Below the pieces are notes generated by a model. That model was not told where the DNA came from, searched no databases, and saw only the letters and a list, made by a program, of their open reading frames with translations. Below, one piece after another: positions 23,960 through 37,031 of a stretch of 64,000 nt of DNA (positions are counted from its first letter, which is position 1; every line of letters begins with the position of its first letter). Position numbers and translations under genes: made by a program. The DNA is taken from positions 7,022,551 through 7,086,550 of the forward strand of contig CP099844.1 of the NCBI GenBank assembly GCA_030062745.1, given 5' to 3'. This stretch comes from Capitulum mitella. Its lineage: Eukaryota > Arthropoda > Thecostraca > Pollicipedomorpha > Pollicipedidae.

Positions 23960-24403
23960 CAAATAAATGCACAGCATGTTGCAATATCTCGATAGATATT
24001 AAATCCGTAATTTTCGGCATATTGTTCTCCATTGAGCCGTATAAATGTATAAATGCCTTTTCATTTACACAGACTGAATCATTCACCAACCATGATCGAT
24101 TATTTCCATAATATATGATATCAGGTGTATCTCTTTAGTAAGTTTTGTTACATTACGCTTGGTCTCTGTACTTCAGATGACACAATGACGGTGCTGTGCA
24201 CGGGTGTGGTTTTCGAAAAATGATTGTGGGTGCCCGAAATGCATATGGGGACATCCAGACATTACGTATCGGGGGAGGGGGAGGAGGGAGAGGTCATGGT
24301 GACAGGCGCTTATGCCTAAGTTCAGAGAAATGAATTCAACAAGGTATTACGTGAGGTAAATTACGGAAGGGTGAGTTCCGTAATTCATAGATGGCTTTAT
24401 GGC
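23960..24403 (+). repeat. Dispersed repeat, copy 2
   Basis: Homologous to 1971-2473, same orientation, with two deletions relative to it. It begins about 80 bp after the second hAT element and is followed within about 12 bp by a fragment of the non-coding TIR element, a junction that copy 1 does not have. Confidence 0.8.
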
Positions 24404-24414
24404 GGTATAGAGCA

Positions 24415-24782
24415 AAATTTTGACATTTGACCTTGACCTAACCCTGTGAAGTGACCTTACATGAGCAAAATTATATTCGTATGTTGCCCGACTATTAACC
24501 TACACATCCATACAAAGTTTTAGGTTCTATCTTAACACTATTTTTGGCAGTCATTTTCCTTTCACCCTCAACAGGGCCAAAAATGGCCTGAGATGCCTTC
24601 CAAAAACGTTGCATGGCTACGCCTCTGGGCACGATATAATTACAACATTTTGCCACCGTATGTAAAAGAGTAGCTAGGAAAAGTCACCTTATTTCGTGAA
24701 ACTGCGTCAAATAGCCTGGAACCGACAATCAAAAACCCGAGTGGGGCGGATTCAGCCCTCCTGCCGGGAATAGGGTTAACGC
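24415..24782 (+). mobile_element. Right-end fragment of the non-coding TIR element
   Basis: Matches 7085-7470 of the fullest copy: TTTGACCTTGACCT, GAGCAAAATTATAT, TTTTTGGCAG(T/C)CATTTTC, and a conserved right terminus GGGGCGGATTCAGCC with CTGCCGGGAATAGGGTTAA. It is truncated on the left. Confidence 0.75.
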
Positions 24783-26248
24783 ACAGAAAAGCTTACGTTT
24801 TCTTCTGCAACATATCTATAATCACTATTTCGTATTCCTGCAAGATCGTTATATATCTGGTGCAGACCTTTTGGCTCAGGAAGGGGCCATAGTCCCTATG
24901 GCTGCTGCTGCTTTTGCTACGTCCTTGCAAAACGCCCAAAAGCAGTTCACCGATTTCCAGCCTTGGAGGTTTTGACCCTCCCAAACCCGCCTCCCGCCCC
25001 CCGGGTCGCTAGCCACGGCTGAGATGGCAGGAGCCGGCCATACGCTCTTTACGATGGACAATCGACGTTTGTTAATCATGTCGCTTCAGAAGCCATTAGC
25101 GGGGATTGCGAACGAGGGACATCCGCAAAGTATTGCTCAAAACGCAGTCGCGTTAACCGACACGAGATGAATAGTCCATGAAAACAAACAAAACAAAACG
25201 GAACAAGCCTATGAAAACGAAGCTTATTTTACACCATTAAAATTCATTGATTCCTTGTTTCGTCGTGTTACCAAAATTCATCAAAGGCGTCTGGGTATAC
25301 AGGGGGTTTGGCTTTGGTTGGCACCCATTTAACCGGTGCCTCATGTACAGAAATCATACCGCTTCTACAGTTCGTATTTTTAATTCCATTTGACACACCG
25401 TTTCTTGTTCATATAATGAAAGCAGTTCGAAGAGTACGGCTCGTCCGTTATCTGACCAGCTAATTGGTTTGAGACATTGGTTTGTTTGGTTACCGAGCTG
25501 ACTTAAGGAAAAGGCGAGTTAAGTTAATGATTAAATTAAACGTCATTGGAAATGCTCAGAAATGAACGACATGAAGCAGCTCCATGCCCCTTCTACGCAT
25601 TTTTTCACATAGCACTGCATAAGGCAAGCTAGGTTTGAGAGACCACGTCGACGTCATGAGCTTGCATTACTAAGCGAAGCGATTGCTGCTCCGAATGAGT
25701 CTTTTCTCGGGCATTGAAATGGTCATACTTCATCCTGTGTCCATTTTCCAGACCGAACAGATACCGGAGCCAGGTAACTCGCCTCGGTGTGCGGTGGATC
25801 CCTGTTTTGAGGAAAACTCCGTTTCCCCCGACCGAGCGAAGCTTGTCGAAATCGACGAAGGGAGTTGCAAGTTCGGAACGTGACTAACAGAGCCGACGCG
25901 ACCCGGCAACTCGCCCGGCCGGCGAGTTACCGGGTCTCAGCCTGACGCCGCGCCGGCCGGTCTGAGCCGCGCTGGAGGAGCCTCTGCCTAGCGATGAGCC
26001 GCAGCGCTACCTGGCGGCCGACGGTGGCGCCCCCGTGGCCGCGGCTGACCGCCGCCGCCGCCAGAGCCCGCCGCTGAGCGGGATACTGATCCCCACTGAT
26101 CACGCGACCATCTGTAGTCTGATCTGGTCTGTATAGAGAGGTGAATCATATAGAGGGACCATGTGTAGTCTGATCTGATGTGCAGGGAACGTGGATCATG
26201 AAGATGAACCCTATAGTCTGATCTGATCTGTAGATCATATATATGTAT
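24783..26248. other. Intergenic stretch with a GC-rich patch at 25890-26090
   Basis: No gene confidently seen. The patch at 25890-26090 has exon-like GC content and an open frame containing EEPLPSDEPQRYLAADGG, but it lacks a clean acceptor in phase. See findings. Confidence 0.45.
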
Positions 26249-26254
26249 AGAGAG

Positions 26255-26329
<75 letters not shown>
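26249..26329. repeat. (AG)n microsatellite
   Basis: About 40 dinucleotide units, broken once by GCG near 26255-26258. The Ser-Leu frame read on the opposite strand across it (25988-26395) is an artefact. Confidence 0.98.
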
Positions 26330-26333
<4 letters not shown>

Positions 26334-27981
26334 ACAGAAGAGAGAGTGAGATGGAATGAAAGAAAGAGAATTTCGGCTTCTGTTGGACATCTCACCTTGA
26401 GATAAATATTTTCACATTCTTCGTTTTCGTATCTCCAAATCTAAACGTTTTGCTATCACGATATGGTGCCATATTCAGAAGAACAAATTAGTACACACAT
26501 TATACGGTGACAGGAGAGCAAATTAGTACACATGTTACACAGCGAATCGGAAAACAATACAAAACAGGTAAGTGCGAACAGAAAAAGACAATTTGGACAT
26601 TCACACAAATATTGGTAACCACCCTCATGTATGAGAGTTTAAGATACAACCTTGATAAGAAATAATAGGACCATAGTATTTAGCGTGAGCTGTCTCTTTT
26701 AATGTATAACAATTCAAGAATGCGTAAAGCTATAGTTTTGTTTGATCTGCGAATAATATTGAAATTATCAACACACGCTAAGGAGTCACTTAGTGCGGAA
26801 TGATCTCTCATTGGTGAGGAATCTGGGTGGGAGACAGGGAGAAACGTGCAGTCGGACCTACCCAAACGTTGCTAAATCCTGACGTGGAGATTACGCAGGA
26901 TGAACCCAACGAAAGTCGCTGCACACGAGGTGCAACAGAAAAAGGAAAACAAGAAGAACTGAAAGCATACATATGTATATGTGTATGTAAGTATATCTAC
27001 GTATATATATAGCTGCAGCCCGTTTTTGCGCCCGAGCCACTCGGGCAGCTGTCTTCTTGTCCACTCCTCCGGTCCCCCTCCCCGACCCTTTTCTCGCTGG
27101 GCAATCAAGAAGTCTGTCCTACTGGACTTTGGTCAAAGAAAGAGCATTCTCGTGTGCAGTGACAAACAAGTCCGCTACCCTCGTCTTGAAATGTTCTTCA
27201 TTTCTTTAGTTGGTCGCCGTCTTTCGAGATATACTGCTTTTGAGGCATTGCCACTGTCCATGGAGCTTTTGGATGTGTTTCCTAACGTCATGGTCATATT
27301 TTGTTGGTACACCTTAGGTTGTCCAAATGCCGATGATAGTTCTGGCGGCCAGGGAGATTCTTCGGGATGAACTTTGCTCTCTTGATGGAGGTAGAGCAAA
27401 TACTTCAAGACTTCTCTTTTGGATGGCAATCTTTGGGTAGGTATGGTGGGCCTTGGTGACCCTACCAATCAGACATTGTTTTTCGAACGCGTTCTGCTAG
27501 CCATCAAAATAACTGAAAACAGGAAAGAAAACCAGTTGCATCCAGGCCCTTACTTTTGTTGGCATTCCACATCATATAAGCCTTAAACACCGCTCGTCCA
27601 CGAAAAGTGTGACTGAGGATGAAACCTGGCACCAGAACAGGTCAAGTTTTTGAGTTCATTCACACTAAGTTTCGTACCATTGCAGTGAATAGAGGAGATG
27701 GTCCCACTAACAATTTTGAGAGCCATTACAGGACAATGTTGAAATGACGGAAACCATTTTGCTCGTGCACATCCCCTAAATGAAGTATAAATCACGAAGA
27801 AGTCAGATTTATGTTTATAAGGCACACTTAATTAAAGTAAGCGATTTCAAGGCTCCCTACTTTTGAACTGTCACTTTTTATTTTTGCAACCACCCAGACA
27901 TGTATACACATAAACCGCTGTTACTCGGCGTACTTCATGTTATTGTCATCAGCCGTCCCCCTTAAGCCGGCAAATAAGCAT
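26330..27981. other. Intergenic stretch, no confident gene
   Basis: A minus-strand frame at 27175-27468 contains LPSKREVLKYLLYLHQ, which has the look of a transposon-associated protein, but I cannot assign it. AT-rich steps of GTATAT lie at 26968-27010. Confidence 0.4.
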
Positions 27982-30431
27982 TTACTCCATAGCTGGAAAA
28001 CAAAAGGACTGCCATAGTTCCCCCGTGTACAACCCAGACCTGTCCAACAAAGCAATTATAATCAAAGATGAAGCTCTGAAAGCATCAATCGAACTGGCCG
28101 TTGGCCGTTTCATAGCAATGGACAGAAAGCAAAGGTTCGCGATAACAGCAAAAGCGGCATTGCGAACATTGCACAACTATGCGTTGTACAATACTCCATG
28201 TGACGATGGCGTGATATGACCTTGCAACCTAAAATTTACCGCAGGCATCACCCACAGAGGCCGCAGCGACGGCTCGGCTCCTGCTTGGATTATAGACGCT
28301 ACAAGTTTTGGCGGGTCTCGCACAAATTCGACCATAACGGACACCTCACCCACGGCGTTGCGCAGCTGTGGAACTTCTCCAGTGGCATCATGGCACGTCA
28401 GGTTCAGCCGATCTGCTGAGCGGTGGATAAAGATGGCTCTTGGCTGCTCGTCCTTCAGCTGAAGGCAATGTTTCCCGTTGTTTATAATCAGCAAACTGCC
28501 TCTACAGTCAGCAGAAATTTCCAGAAAACTGTCTTTACAGTCCCTCCAAAATACGTACAAAATACTGCTTACTCAACAATGAAAATTAGCAGCCACTAGA
28601 TGTCACTCGTGCGTGGTTGATGTTCAGTCGTTCAAATATCATAGCCATCTGTTTCAGGAGGCATGGTCTACTACTGTGTTCACGTTTTTCTTCTTATATT
28701 GCAGGGTGTTTTTTCTCTCTCTCTTTCCGTAAGGAGGGCAGCAAGTAACTGCCTGAAACAGTGTCTCATGCTTGTCGGGTATATTTACGAAGCATTCGAG
28801 CGCCAGCGGCTGGCGTTTGGCAGCATTTCTTTAATATAAATTATTTCCATGTAACGCTCACGAGCATTGCGTTAAACGACCTAGACGTCTCTACTGCTTT
28901 TCGATGTTTTTGCGAAACTGAAGTGGGAGTGTTTCCTCCGGCTTCGCCGCGCCAGATTGCGTTAAACAAAATGAACCTCAGGTTTCACTGACTACGCTGC
29001 ACTTGCATTTTACGTTGTGCGCCCGCACCTTTTCCCGTATTCTGGGAAAATTTCGATTATTCAGGAGAAAACTCGAGAATTAGGCTTCCAACCTGAAAAA
29101 AATATTTGCACATTGGACATCTAGAGACCTGCTTGCAGTAGCCAACATTACGTAGAGTAATGAAAAGCACTCCATTAAAATGTGTACAAATTGCAGAAAA
29201 CTAAGCAATGCAAACATAATTTTTGTACTTGTTCTTCTCCACTGAGAATGCTATGCCGATTTTGTCATGCCCGTATAGAACTTTGGCTGCAGTGTCTTAT
29301 GGCAGCTTCTTTAAAATACTCAGCATGCCAGCATATGAACACCAGACTATCCTTTGAATCGGCCAGCCTTGTTGCATGCTCCATCATAACGCTGGCCCCG
29401 TAGGCCATCCAAAGAAAGACCAAGCCGGATCAAGGCGTCCTTGATGATGCTAGTAGACTCTCCGACGTCGCTGAGTCCACTGAACACAGCTCCAAGAAAA
29501 TCTCGAGGACGGCCAGATCGTCATCAACGTAGCGGACACAGACGGCCTTCCGCTCTCGCCTAGAAATGTCACACGTCTCGTCCACTATCAGTGCGAAGGG
29601 ACGTTGGCGGTTCTCGCTGTCCGTCTTTTCTCCTTGCTGGGTCCCGGGGTGGATTTCGTTTGCAAGGCGTCAAACAGTCTCATTAGCCATGAGCTCCAGG
29701 ATTCCCGACTGCGACTGGCGTGACGTGTAAGTGTGGCCGCGTCTCTGACGTCACACCGCGAGTCCAGACGAGCAGCCTTCCAGCAGGTTCAACGACGGGC
29801 GAAAGTTGCCGTCTTTTTCTTGTCTCCTCCTACACGCGAGACCTTGAGTAGTAATGCAATGAACTGCATCAAATAGCTTTTCAGGACAGCTCGTGCATCC
29901 TGTGCATCCTCGTGCATCCTCTTTCGCTTTCCCACCAATAGGAAGTACCTGCGTTGGATTGGGGTGCGAGCTTTGACCTAGTAACCGGACTGCCAGCTGG
30001 TGCGTTCGGCATCCTTCATGAGACGTAAACCTGTCGAGTACTTCCTTACACGACCTGCACCCCGTGCTGATAAACGCACGGTCCAATTTCCTTCCAGAGC
30101 AAGGGAGGCCACGCTTGTAATGCTCCTTGCAAACACTGCAGGTCACAGACTGCACCCCGGAATCGTACTGGAGCCTTGAAAATGTATGCGGCCAGCTGGT
30201 ATTGAAATAGCGACGTTGCTTGGCGGCAGCTTCCGGAACGGAATGCTTGGCTCTGAGAGGTGACTGGCACCGCATGGTCGAGGATGATGCGGGACAGTCC
30301 CCCGATGAGCAGGCAGGAAGTGGCGGGTCATCTTCGTCAGTGCGGCAAGGTTCGTAGGCAACGCCGGGGGTCGGCATCACGAGACGTGGAGGGTCCTGGG
30401 ACTTGGGATTCGGGGGTCTCAAGACGTTCAC
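27982..30431 (-). pseudogene. hAT-superfamily transposase (ZMYM1-like) relic, third copy, interrupted
   Basis: The minus-strand frame 30431-29751 encodes a TTF-type zinc finger: RRYFNTSWPHTFSRLQYD, then VTCSVCKEH, AFISTGCRSCKEVLDRFTSH and THQLAV. After a degraded gap, 29612-29395 encodes the catalytic-core start FALIVDETCDISRRERKAV and CVRYVDDD; a frameshift leads to SIIKDALIRLGL and RGQRYDGA. The protein then resumes about 800 bp further on with EQPRAIFIHRSADRLNL and VEFVRDPPKL (28500-28300), running into 27982. The missing linker should be only some ten residues, so roughly 28500-29340 looks like an insertion. Stops and frameshifts make it non-functional. The TTF finger is the part that the 3645-5400 copy lacks. 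Confidence 0.8.
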
Positions 30432-33400
30432 TCAATAGTCTGGAAGAAGAAGGTGCGAAAAAAACAGCGCCTAATGTTCACGCATACCAACAAATCCCAA
30501 GTTTTCTTTGGCCAAAGATGTTTTAATTGCTTTCAGAAGTACGAATAGGACATTTTCCACATTTTACTCCCAAATGTAAACAAATCAGCCCGTAGTGTAG
30601 GAGCCTGTCGTAGTAGGTGTGAGACATCGTGAAAAAACGCAACGCTTCTGAATCATTTGCGGCTTAATGATGACCCAGGACATAGTGGGCATGTCGCAAA
30701 TCGTTCGACACGGGGGAAACAGAAATCGTAACAGTTAATTATCGAAATATTGGTGGTAAATAATTTCCAACGGCACAGAAAAAACGCTCATAAGAATGCA
30801 AATTTTTATTGTATACGCATTTGGAGCCATTTCTTGTCTTCGACAAGAAATACCATTGACTAGAACCTATTGACAAATCAAACACTGAAATTCAGACCCA
30901 AGGTTATGCGACAGTCAGGCCTGATACGACGACTAGCCGTTGTTTGGCGCTGTGGTAAAACGCATCGCTTTGATGAAACCCACCCATATTTCGCAAAATA
31001 ATGAGGAAGTTTGCAGTAAGCTAAATTGCGCCTCCAAGAGCGAGTCGAGGAGAAAGTTCTTGAATGTGTCCGCACCGCCCAGTTGGATATCAGGTCACTT
31101 CGAAATGACGATCCTGGCCTACTGGCAGCCCACACATAAAGGTTGGAATTCTTGCATTCAAACTCATCACAGACATGTTGAGTTCCTGTCCTTCACCTCA
31201 CTGCTTCTTTTCGTTCCGCCTATCCTACCTGTATTTGGTCATTCTAAGATGAGCGATATCCGAGATGTCCTACTTCGTAGTTCCTTGTATGTTTTTTTTC
31301 GTAATTTGACTCAGATTATAAAGATAAAACAGATTCAAGAGAGATGTGATGCCAGTGGCAGCTGATAAAGGTAGCACTTGTGCTGATAAGGGTCGATGGT
31401 TGCATACTAAACAAGTACTTTTACCTTCGGTGCTATCTCGACAGCAGGTAGATCACCTGCAAGGAGATCAGACGTTTTGGCATGACGGATCGGACAGAAG
31501 AGGGGCCAGGATATCTGCGAACAAAAAGAATTTCCAGGGCACTGTACACATACCGACTGATGATCGATCGTGCGTTAATTAATTCATGATCTTCATTTGC
31601 GCCATGACTGTTGGTTCATGTGCAGTCATAACCCGTGGAGAAGGAACATGAAGGTTTTCATGACCATGTGAGCCAACGGACAATGTAATCAAGCTGTGGA
31701 AGTTTGTTAAATATATTTGTATGCTGACAGACGCACACTGCCGGACCATAACACGCTACATAAGGAGCTTTTAAACACAGAGCTTCGAGGCGCGGTGTTC
31801 TTCATGAGAAGAAGAACCTCCGATTGTCTTCTTCGCCACTCAAAGCAGAAGTATGGTTTCCTATCTCTTTGTGAGTGCCCGAGCACCCACAACATTCCCA
31901 GAGTACCCACAAACATGGCCTTGGCACTCACAAAGCTGACCTCTGCATCCACACATGAATATACAGGCCGGAGAAGGGAAAACCCGGAAGTGGACGCTGT
32001 GAGCTCAGTCATCAAGGACGGTGGATTCAGAGACAAACTATAGCATGGCAGTTTAACTTGTTGTAGGATCATGTACAGGAATCGGTGAGCCGGACAGAAT
32101 CAAAGCGGTAGTTCAGTGAAGCACCGTAACGGTGAACCGGAAGCACCGGAAAGTTTGCTCATGCTTCAGGGACTAGCACACTGCATTCCTAAACTTGTGG
32201 CTCAAAACCACACATTCAGGAAGTGTTTGACAGTTGACACCCAAAGGGTTCGATAACCTCTTGATCAACCACAATCCCCGTTGGCACCCAGGATGATTTT
32301 TGTAAGAGGACACCTGTTGCTCAAAGTCATGTAGGTACCCAGGAGTAAAACGATAAAAATTCTTAAGAACGAACGAGGTGCTCAGTTTGCGGGACATTAA
32401 AGGATTCAGCTCTTTGTTTATGTGCCACAGCAGTCGTCTTTTTGCACAACATCACATGTTACTGACAACAATAACACGCCACAATGGGAGTTCGACGAGC
32501 AAGGCCCAGCCTGTTCTCGAACGCTACCTACATTGGTTTTCTGATGGCAGACACATCGGATGATTCATGAAGACATCTTGACCATCCCCCATGGTCCAAT
32601 TTCCAAAAATTCCATGTTCTTATATACACACTTGCAACAAAACCCTGACTCGTGAAAACGCAGTCCTGGACGTCACGCGGCCGACACAGTTTTTCGTATA
32701 GGAGACTGAACGACGGAAGATATAGAAGATATAGGAGAAGAACGAGTGAAGAATGAAGTCCTGACGGGGATAGCAGTCTGGCAGAACATTTTTTTCGGCC
32801 CCTATGGGTTTTACTTCTACTGGATGTTAAGATATGATTTCGGCCGTGAATGCTAAAATATAAATTCTCTGTAGGTGGATATTGGTCACAGCATCAATGA
32901 AACGGCCTAGACGTTGGCGTTGTTCTTGGAATGTCCATTTTGGAATGTACATTAGCTCGACTTGTACTGCAATGTATATGAGAACGAGATTCAAAAACGG
33001 AACATGGGGTGCTTGCTTATTCATTTGGGAGCAAGCAATGAATTCCACAAAGCAGTGCCAGCTACCTGATTTGCAGCCGATGCTCTCCTCCCAAACGTAT
33101 CCAAATTGTTTCATGTGCACATTTTCCCCCGATTCCGTTCCTGGAGCTGTGGCTCTAGTCGTGGAAACACCATTGAACAGTGAAATGCAAAGGACCGAGA
33201 GATAGAAGGCGCTGCACATGCAGACCCGTGGCTTGCACGAAGTTCGCAGTTAATTTATGTACAGAACGGTGTTGTTTTTTTATCTGGCCATCGATGCGAC
33301 GCCGACAGAGTTCGCCACGGGCCCGGCTAACCCTATGGGCTCACGGGGTAGGCCGGGCTGGTTTAGGAATGGGTGTCCAGCATTGAGATATTTACCACTT

Positions 33401-34240
33401 CTGAACGAGCCCGGGCTGGAGGTGGCCGAAATCTGAGCTCTTGGACTAAAGCCGAATTAGAAAAATATCTTAGGAATGCAATAATGGCGTGTACGTCAAA
33501 CGTTCTGAGCCTGCCTGGCGCAGAACTGAGCGGGTCCTGGTCGGACTGGGCTGGGCTGATATTGCATGAGCCCATAGCGAACATTGGGAGATGAGGTATC
33601 GCGATGCGGCGTCGTTTTTGGTCTCATGTCCAGCTGGTTTTACAGGTTTATCAGAAATGTGTTTTTCGTACTCAGTAACATGGTGTCATTCATGTGCCAG
33701 CTCGCGCCGAAGAAATTATCTGGCGCCGAATTTCGATAAGAATCACAGAAATCCAGTGGCTCCGCAAAATTTTCGCTAACTGGACGAGATTCGCTCGGTT
33801 TTTGACCTCGCTCACCACCAAAATAGTCCAAACTGCAAAAAATGCACAAATTACATGAAGGTCCATGGGAACTGTTTAAGCATTGAGGGGACTACTTTGA
33901 AGATTGGGGGGCCGCAGCCCCCTGCAGAGATACAAATCTGGGTTAGTGGTAACTGAAAAAACAGCCTAAATTCCTATGCAGACTTCTCCACAGAATAACT
34001 GTCGGCCTACGGTAAGGTAGGGAGCAGGGGTGTCGATCTGTATTCTTTCGAGGAGACCCTGGCCCATCCAGTGTTGATTTGGGCCCCTTCAGTGTTGGTT
34101 TGGGCCCCTCCAATATTTTTTGCCAGTTTTAAAGGGAACTGGGAAAAATAATGAAAGAAACGGCCGCAGTAGATAAAATATAAGCAGAAAGTATAGAATA
34201 GGACATAAAGTGATGCATCTATATTTCTATCTCTTATGTA

Positions 34241-34248
<8 letters not shown>
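30432..34248. other. Long intergenic stretch, no gene recognised
   Basis: Frames of up to 141 codons (30940-31365 plus, 32827-33219 minus, 31707-32072 minus) show no domain I know and have no exon-like GC rise or splice-site pairing. The direct words GTGCCCGAGCACCCAC, AGAGTACCCAC and GGCACTCAC at 31870-31935 give a loose degenerate repetition. No mobile element ends were found. Confidence 0.4.

Positions 34249-34300
<52 letters not shown>
34249..34300. repeat. (TA)n microsatellite
   Basis: Twenty-six TA units, flanked on the left by TATGTATATATGTG and on the right by CATATATGTG. Tyr/Ile frames across it are artefacts. Confidence 0.98.
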
Positions 34301-34306
<6 letters not shown>

Positions 34307-35275
34307 TGTGTAGGGAGCTGCGCATATTCTGAATGCGGGGTCGGCCGCCCTGGGTGGCGCCGGGCCGGTCCGTGCCGGCGCCCGGCGGGTGTCGGTGACT
34401 GTCGGGTCACCTTGACCGGCGTGGCGCCAATCCGGACATGTGCGGTCCGAATTGGTCGAGACTGATGCCACGTGATAAGGAGTCGAGGTCGGGCCGCTGG
34501 GTCGCCGGGAAGGGGAGGTCGGAAAACTGGGTTCGGGCGGCGCGGGCGTAATGTGTTCTGGAGACGACTGAAATAGAGCTGTACCTCGAGAAGTCTATAA
34601 AGAAGTCTATGTGTTACAAAGAAGACCACGCTTATATATGCATGCATTATACGCAGTTCTTCATTTGAAAAACAGTAACAAAAACTCAGAAACTTCCGTT
34701 GATCAAAATAAGGTGGGCTAAATCCATTGAAAAGCCCACATTTGGGGGGAGGTTCGGTTGTCGTGCCCAGGGCTCGGCTCATCCAGTCATGTACAGAAAT
34801 TGACGCCCCTGGTAGGGAGAGAAGTAGCAAAGTGCGTAAAATCAGTTATTAAGAATAGGGCACTTTACGACACATACTTGTCTTCCCGTGAAATCTAAGA
34901 AACAAGCAAAAATCGAACCGAAACGCAGAAGCAAATCCGTGTTTATCTATGACGTAATTTCTCTGTTCGATTTACGACTCGTGCGAGTGCATAAGACGAA
35001 TGCCTTCATTTCTCGGGTCCTTGGAAACCAAATTATCGTAACAGCCTCTCTCTTCTGCTGCGGCCGGTGCCGTACTGTTGGACGAAGCACCGTTGTGGGC
35101 TTGCTCGTAAAGAAAGTGGAGTGAAACAGCCATAGGTGGAGGGGAGACATGGGAAACAACATCGATGGCTGAAAGATAAGCTGGTAAGCTCGTTTTCTCG
35201 TGTTCGTGTGGCAATTTGACACAATCTGTTGTTGCTTTGGATGGCAGGAGCAAAGATTGTCATTTGCCATCCCGT
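34301..35275. other. Intergenic stretch, no gene seen
   Basis: A GC-rich patch at 34330-34550 gives open minus-strand frames without a recognised domain. CpG frequency is ordinary up to about 35272, in contrast to what follows. Confidence 0.45.
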
Positions 35276-35594
35276 TTGTGGCTTTGGTGTGATGTGATGA
35301 TGAGTTGGTTGTTGAGAAAGAAGAAAAGATTGAAAAGACATCTCCATTGTAGGCTGATAATAGTTTTGCGAGTTGTATCAGGTATTGTAAGCAATTGTAA
35401 GCAAAAGCATGTAAAGTAATTTGTGAATGATATGTTCTTTGCCTGGTGCCTCATCTCCCAAGAAGTTGATCATGTCAGAGGTGGGCAGGGATTCACCTAG
35501 CAAATGGTGGTATCTTTTAGATATAATTGATGGCACTGAATAAACAGGAAAGATGGAAATTTTTTGCAACCATGATATGTTGCTCAAGAATAGA

Positions 35595-35637
35595 TGCAAT
35601 TTGCTCACCAGATGACACATCTGGTGAGCAAATTGCA
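35595..35637. repeat. Perfect 20-bp inverted repeat, 3-base loop
   Basis: Arms 35595-35614 and 35618-35637 are exact reverse complements (inner part GCAATTTGCTCACCAGATG) around ACA. Such a perfect hairpin would be lost quickly without recent origin or conversion. It lies inside the CpG-depleted block. Confidence 0.95.
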
Positions 35638-37031
35638 ACAGGAAATGGCTTGTGGTCTTTGGTCTGTCATTGGTACCCACATAATTCTGTAAGAACATTG
35701 GTTTGGGCTGCAAGATTTTTTGTGTATTCATACTGTATGAAAAATGTTAAGGAAAGTGGGTCAGGAGCTTGAGTAATGAGTAGGATAAAGACCACTGTTA
35801 GCTCTATGGAAAATGTGCAGCTAGTTTGGACCAGTATTATTGCAGCTGTCAGACTGCTGTAGCAGTGCATTGCCAGTAATTTAATTGTTGATTTTTTGTT
35901 TACAATTTGAATGGTTATTGGTAAATGGTAACTAGTATGAAAACAATTCTTTGTTACCAAATTTTCAACACAGCATTCATTGTAACAAGAAATGTTTTTG
36001 CAAACTTAATGTTACTTTCCAGTTCCTCCGGCACATGCTCTGGCTGGAGCTGCGTTTGTGATGTCATTGCCATCCTGTTGTTGATTTTAGTTTTGAAGGG
36101 CTGGGGTTTGAAATGAACCCAAAACAGAAAATGGTGGCCTATAAAGGAATGCTGTGAGGTATTGCTGATCACCATGTCATATGAGGTAAATTAGTCACCA
36201 TGTCATATACCATTTTGTGGCCTGTTTATGTACAGGGACATAGAAATGGTGAGCAGTAGTTCAGTGTTTGCTATGTTTTTTTTCACTAGAGTGTTGTGCA
36301 GAGCCTGCATCCATTATTCCAGAGCTTTGTACAATTGTTTGATCAGTGCAGATAAAAAATCATGAAGAAACAGGTTTTGAAGAAAACCCTTTGGTGTCAC
36401 AGGGTGGTGACCCAAGTGAAAGATTAAAGGCCTCTATGGAGAGGCACATTTTTGGGAAACCCCTTTACAGTGGTCATGCATGGAGGACCCTTGTGTCTGT
36501 GGAAGCTGTGGAAGCACCTTGGAGACCCTTCACATTACTGCTTTTTTAAAGAGTCTTGTGTGAGTCCCTGTCATGGGCATCTCTGTGCAGAATCATTTTG
36601 GAAAGGCCATCTGTGTTCTGTGAGCTCCCCATGGAGACCACTGTAGAGGCCAGCCTCTTGACCTTGGAAACCAGTCTGCTGGGGCTGCAGAGAAGGAATA
36701 TTTAGAGGGGCTCTTTTATTGGAGCTTGTTCAGTGTTCACTGGAGCTTGTCATGGATCACACACCCAGCTGTTTGTGGCAGGTAAATAGAGTGCTGTTTG
36801 CAGAAGTTGTCTCACCTGTGTTAAAATTGCAAGTTGTATTGATGTATGGATGCTCATGTTAGCATTGACCATCTGATCTGCTATTATGAATGCATTATAT
36901 TCACCTACCTGGTTCATGGTTTGACCATCTAACCTCTCAGAGCTACTATCTTTAAGTCTGAGATTGTTCTGCATTAGAATACTGGAACAAGTTTCTTCAA
37001 ACTCTGTTCCTTTTCTGTCCATTGCAATCAA

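Noticed and set aside
25988-26395. Minus-strand frame with a long Ser-Leu run
   Set aside because: Reads through the AG microsatellite.
34007-34830. Frames with Ile-Tyr runs on both strands
   Set aside because: Read through the TA microsatellite.
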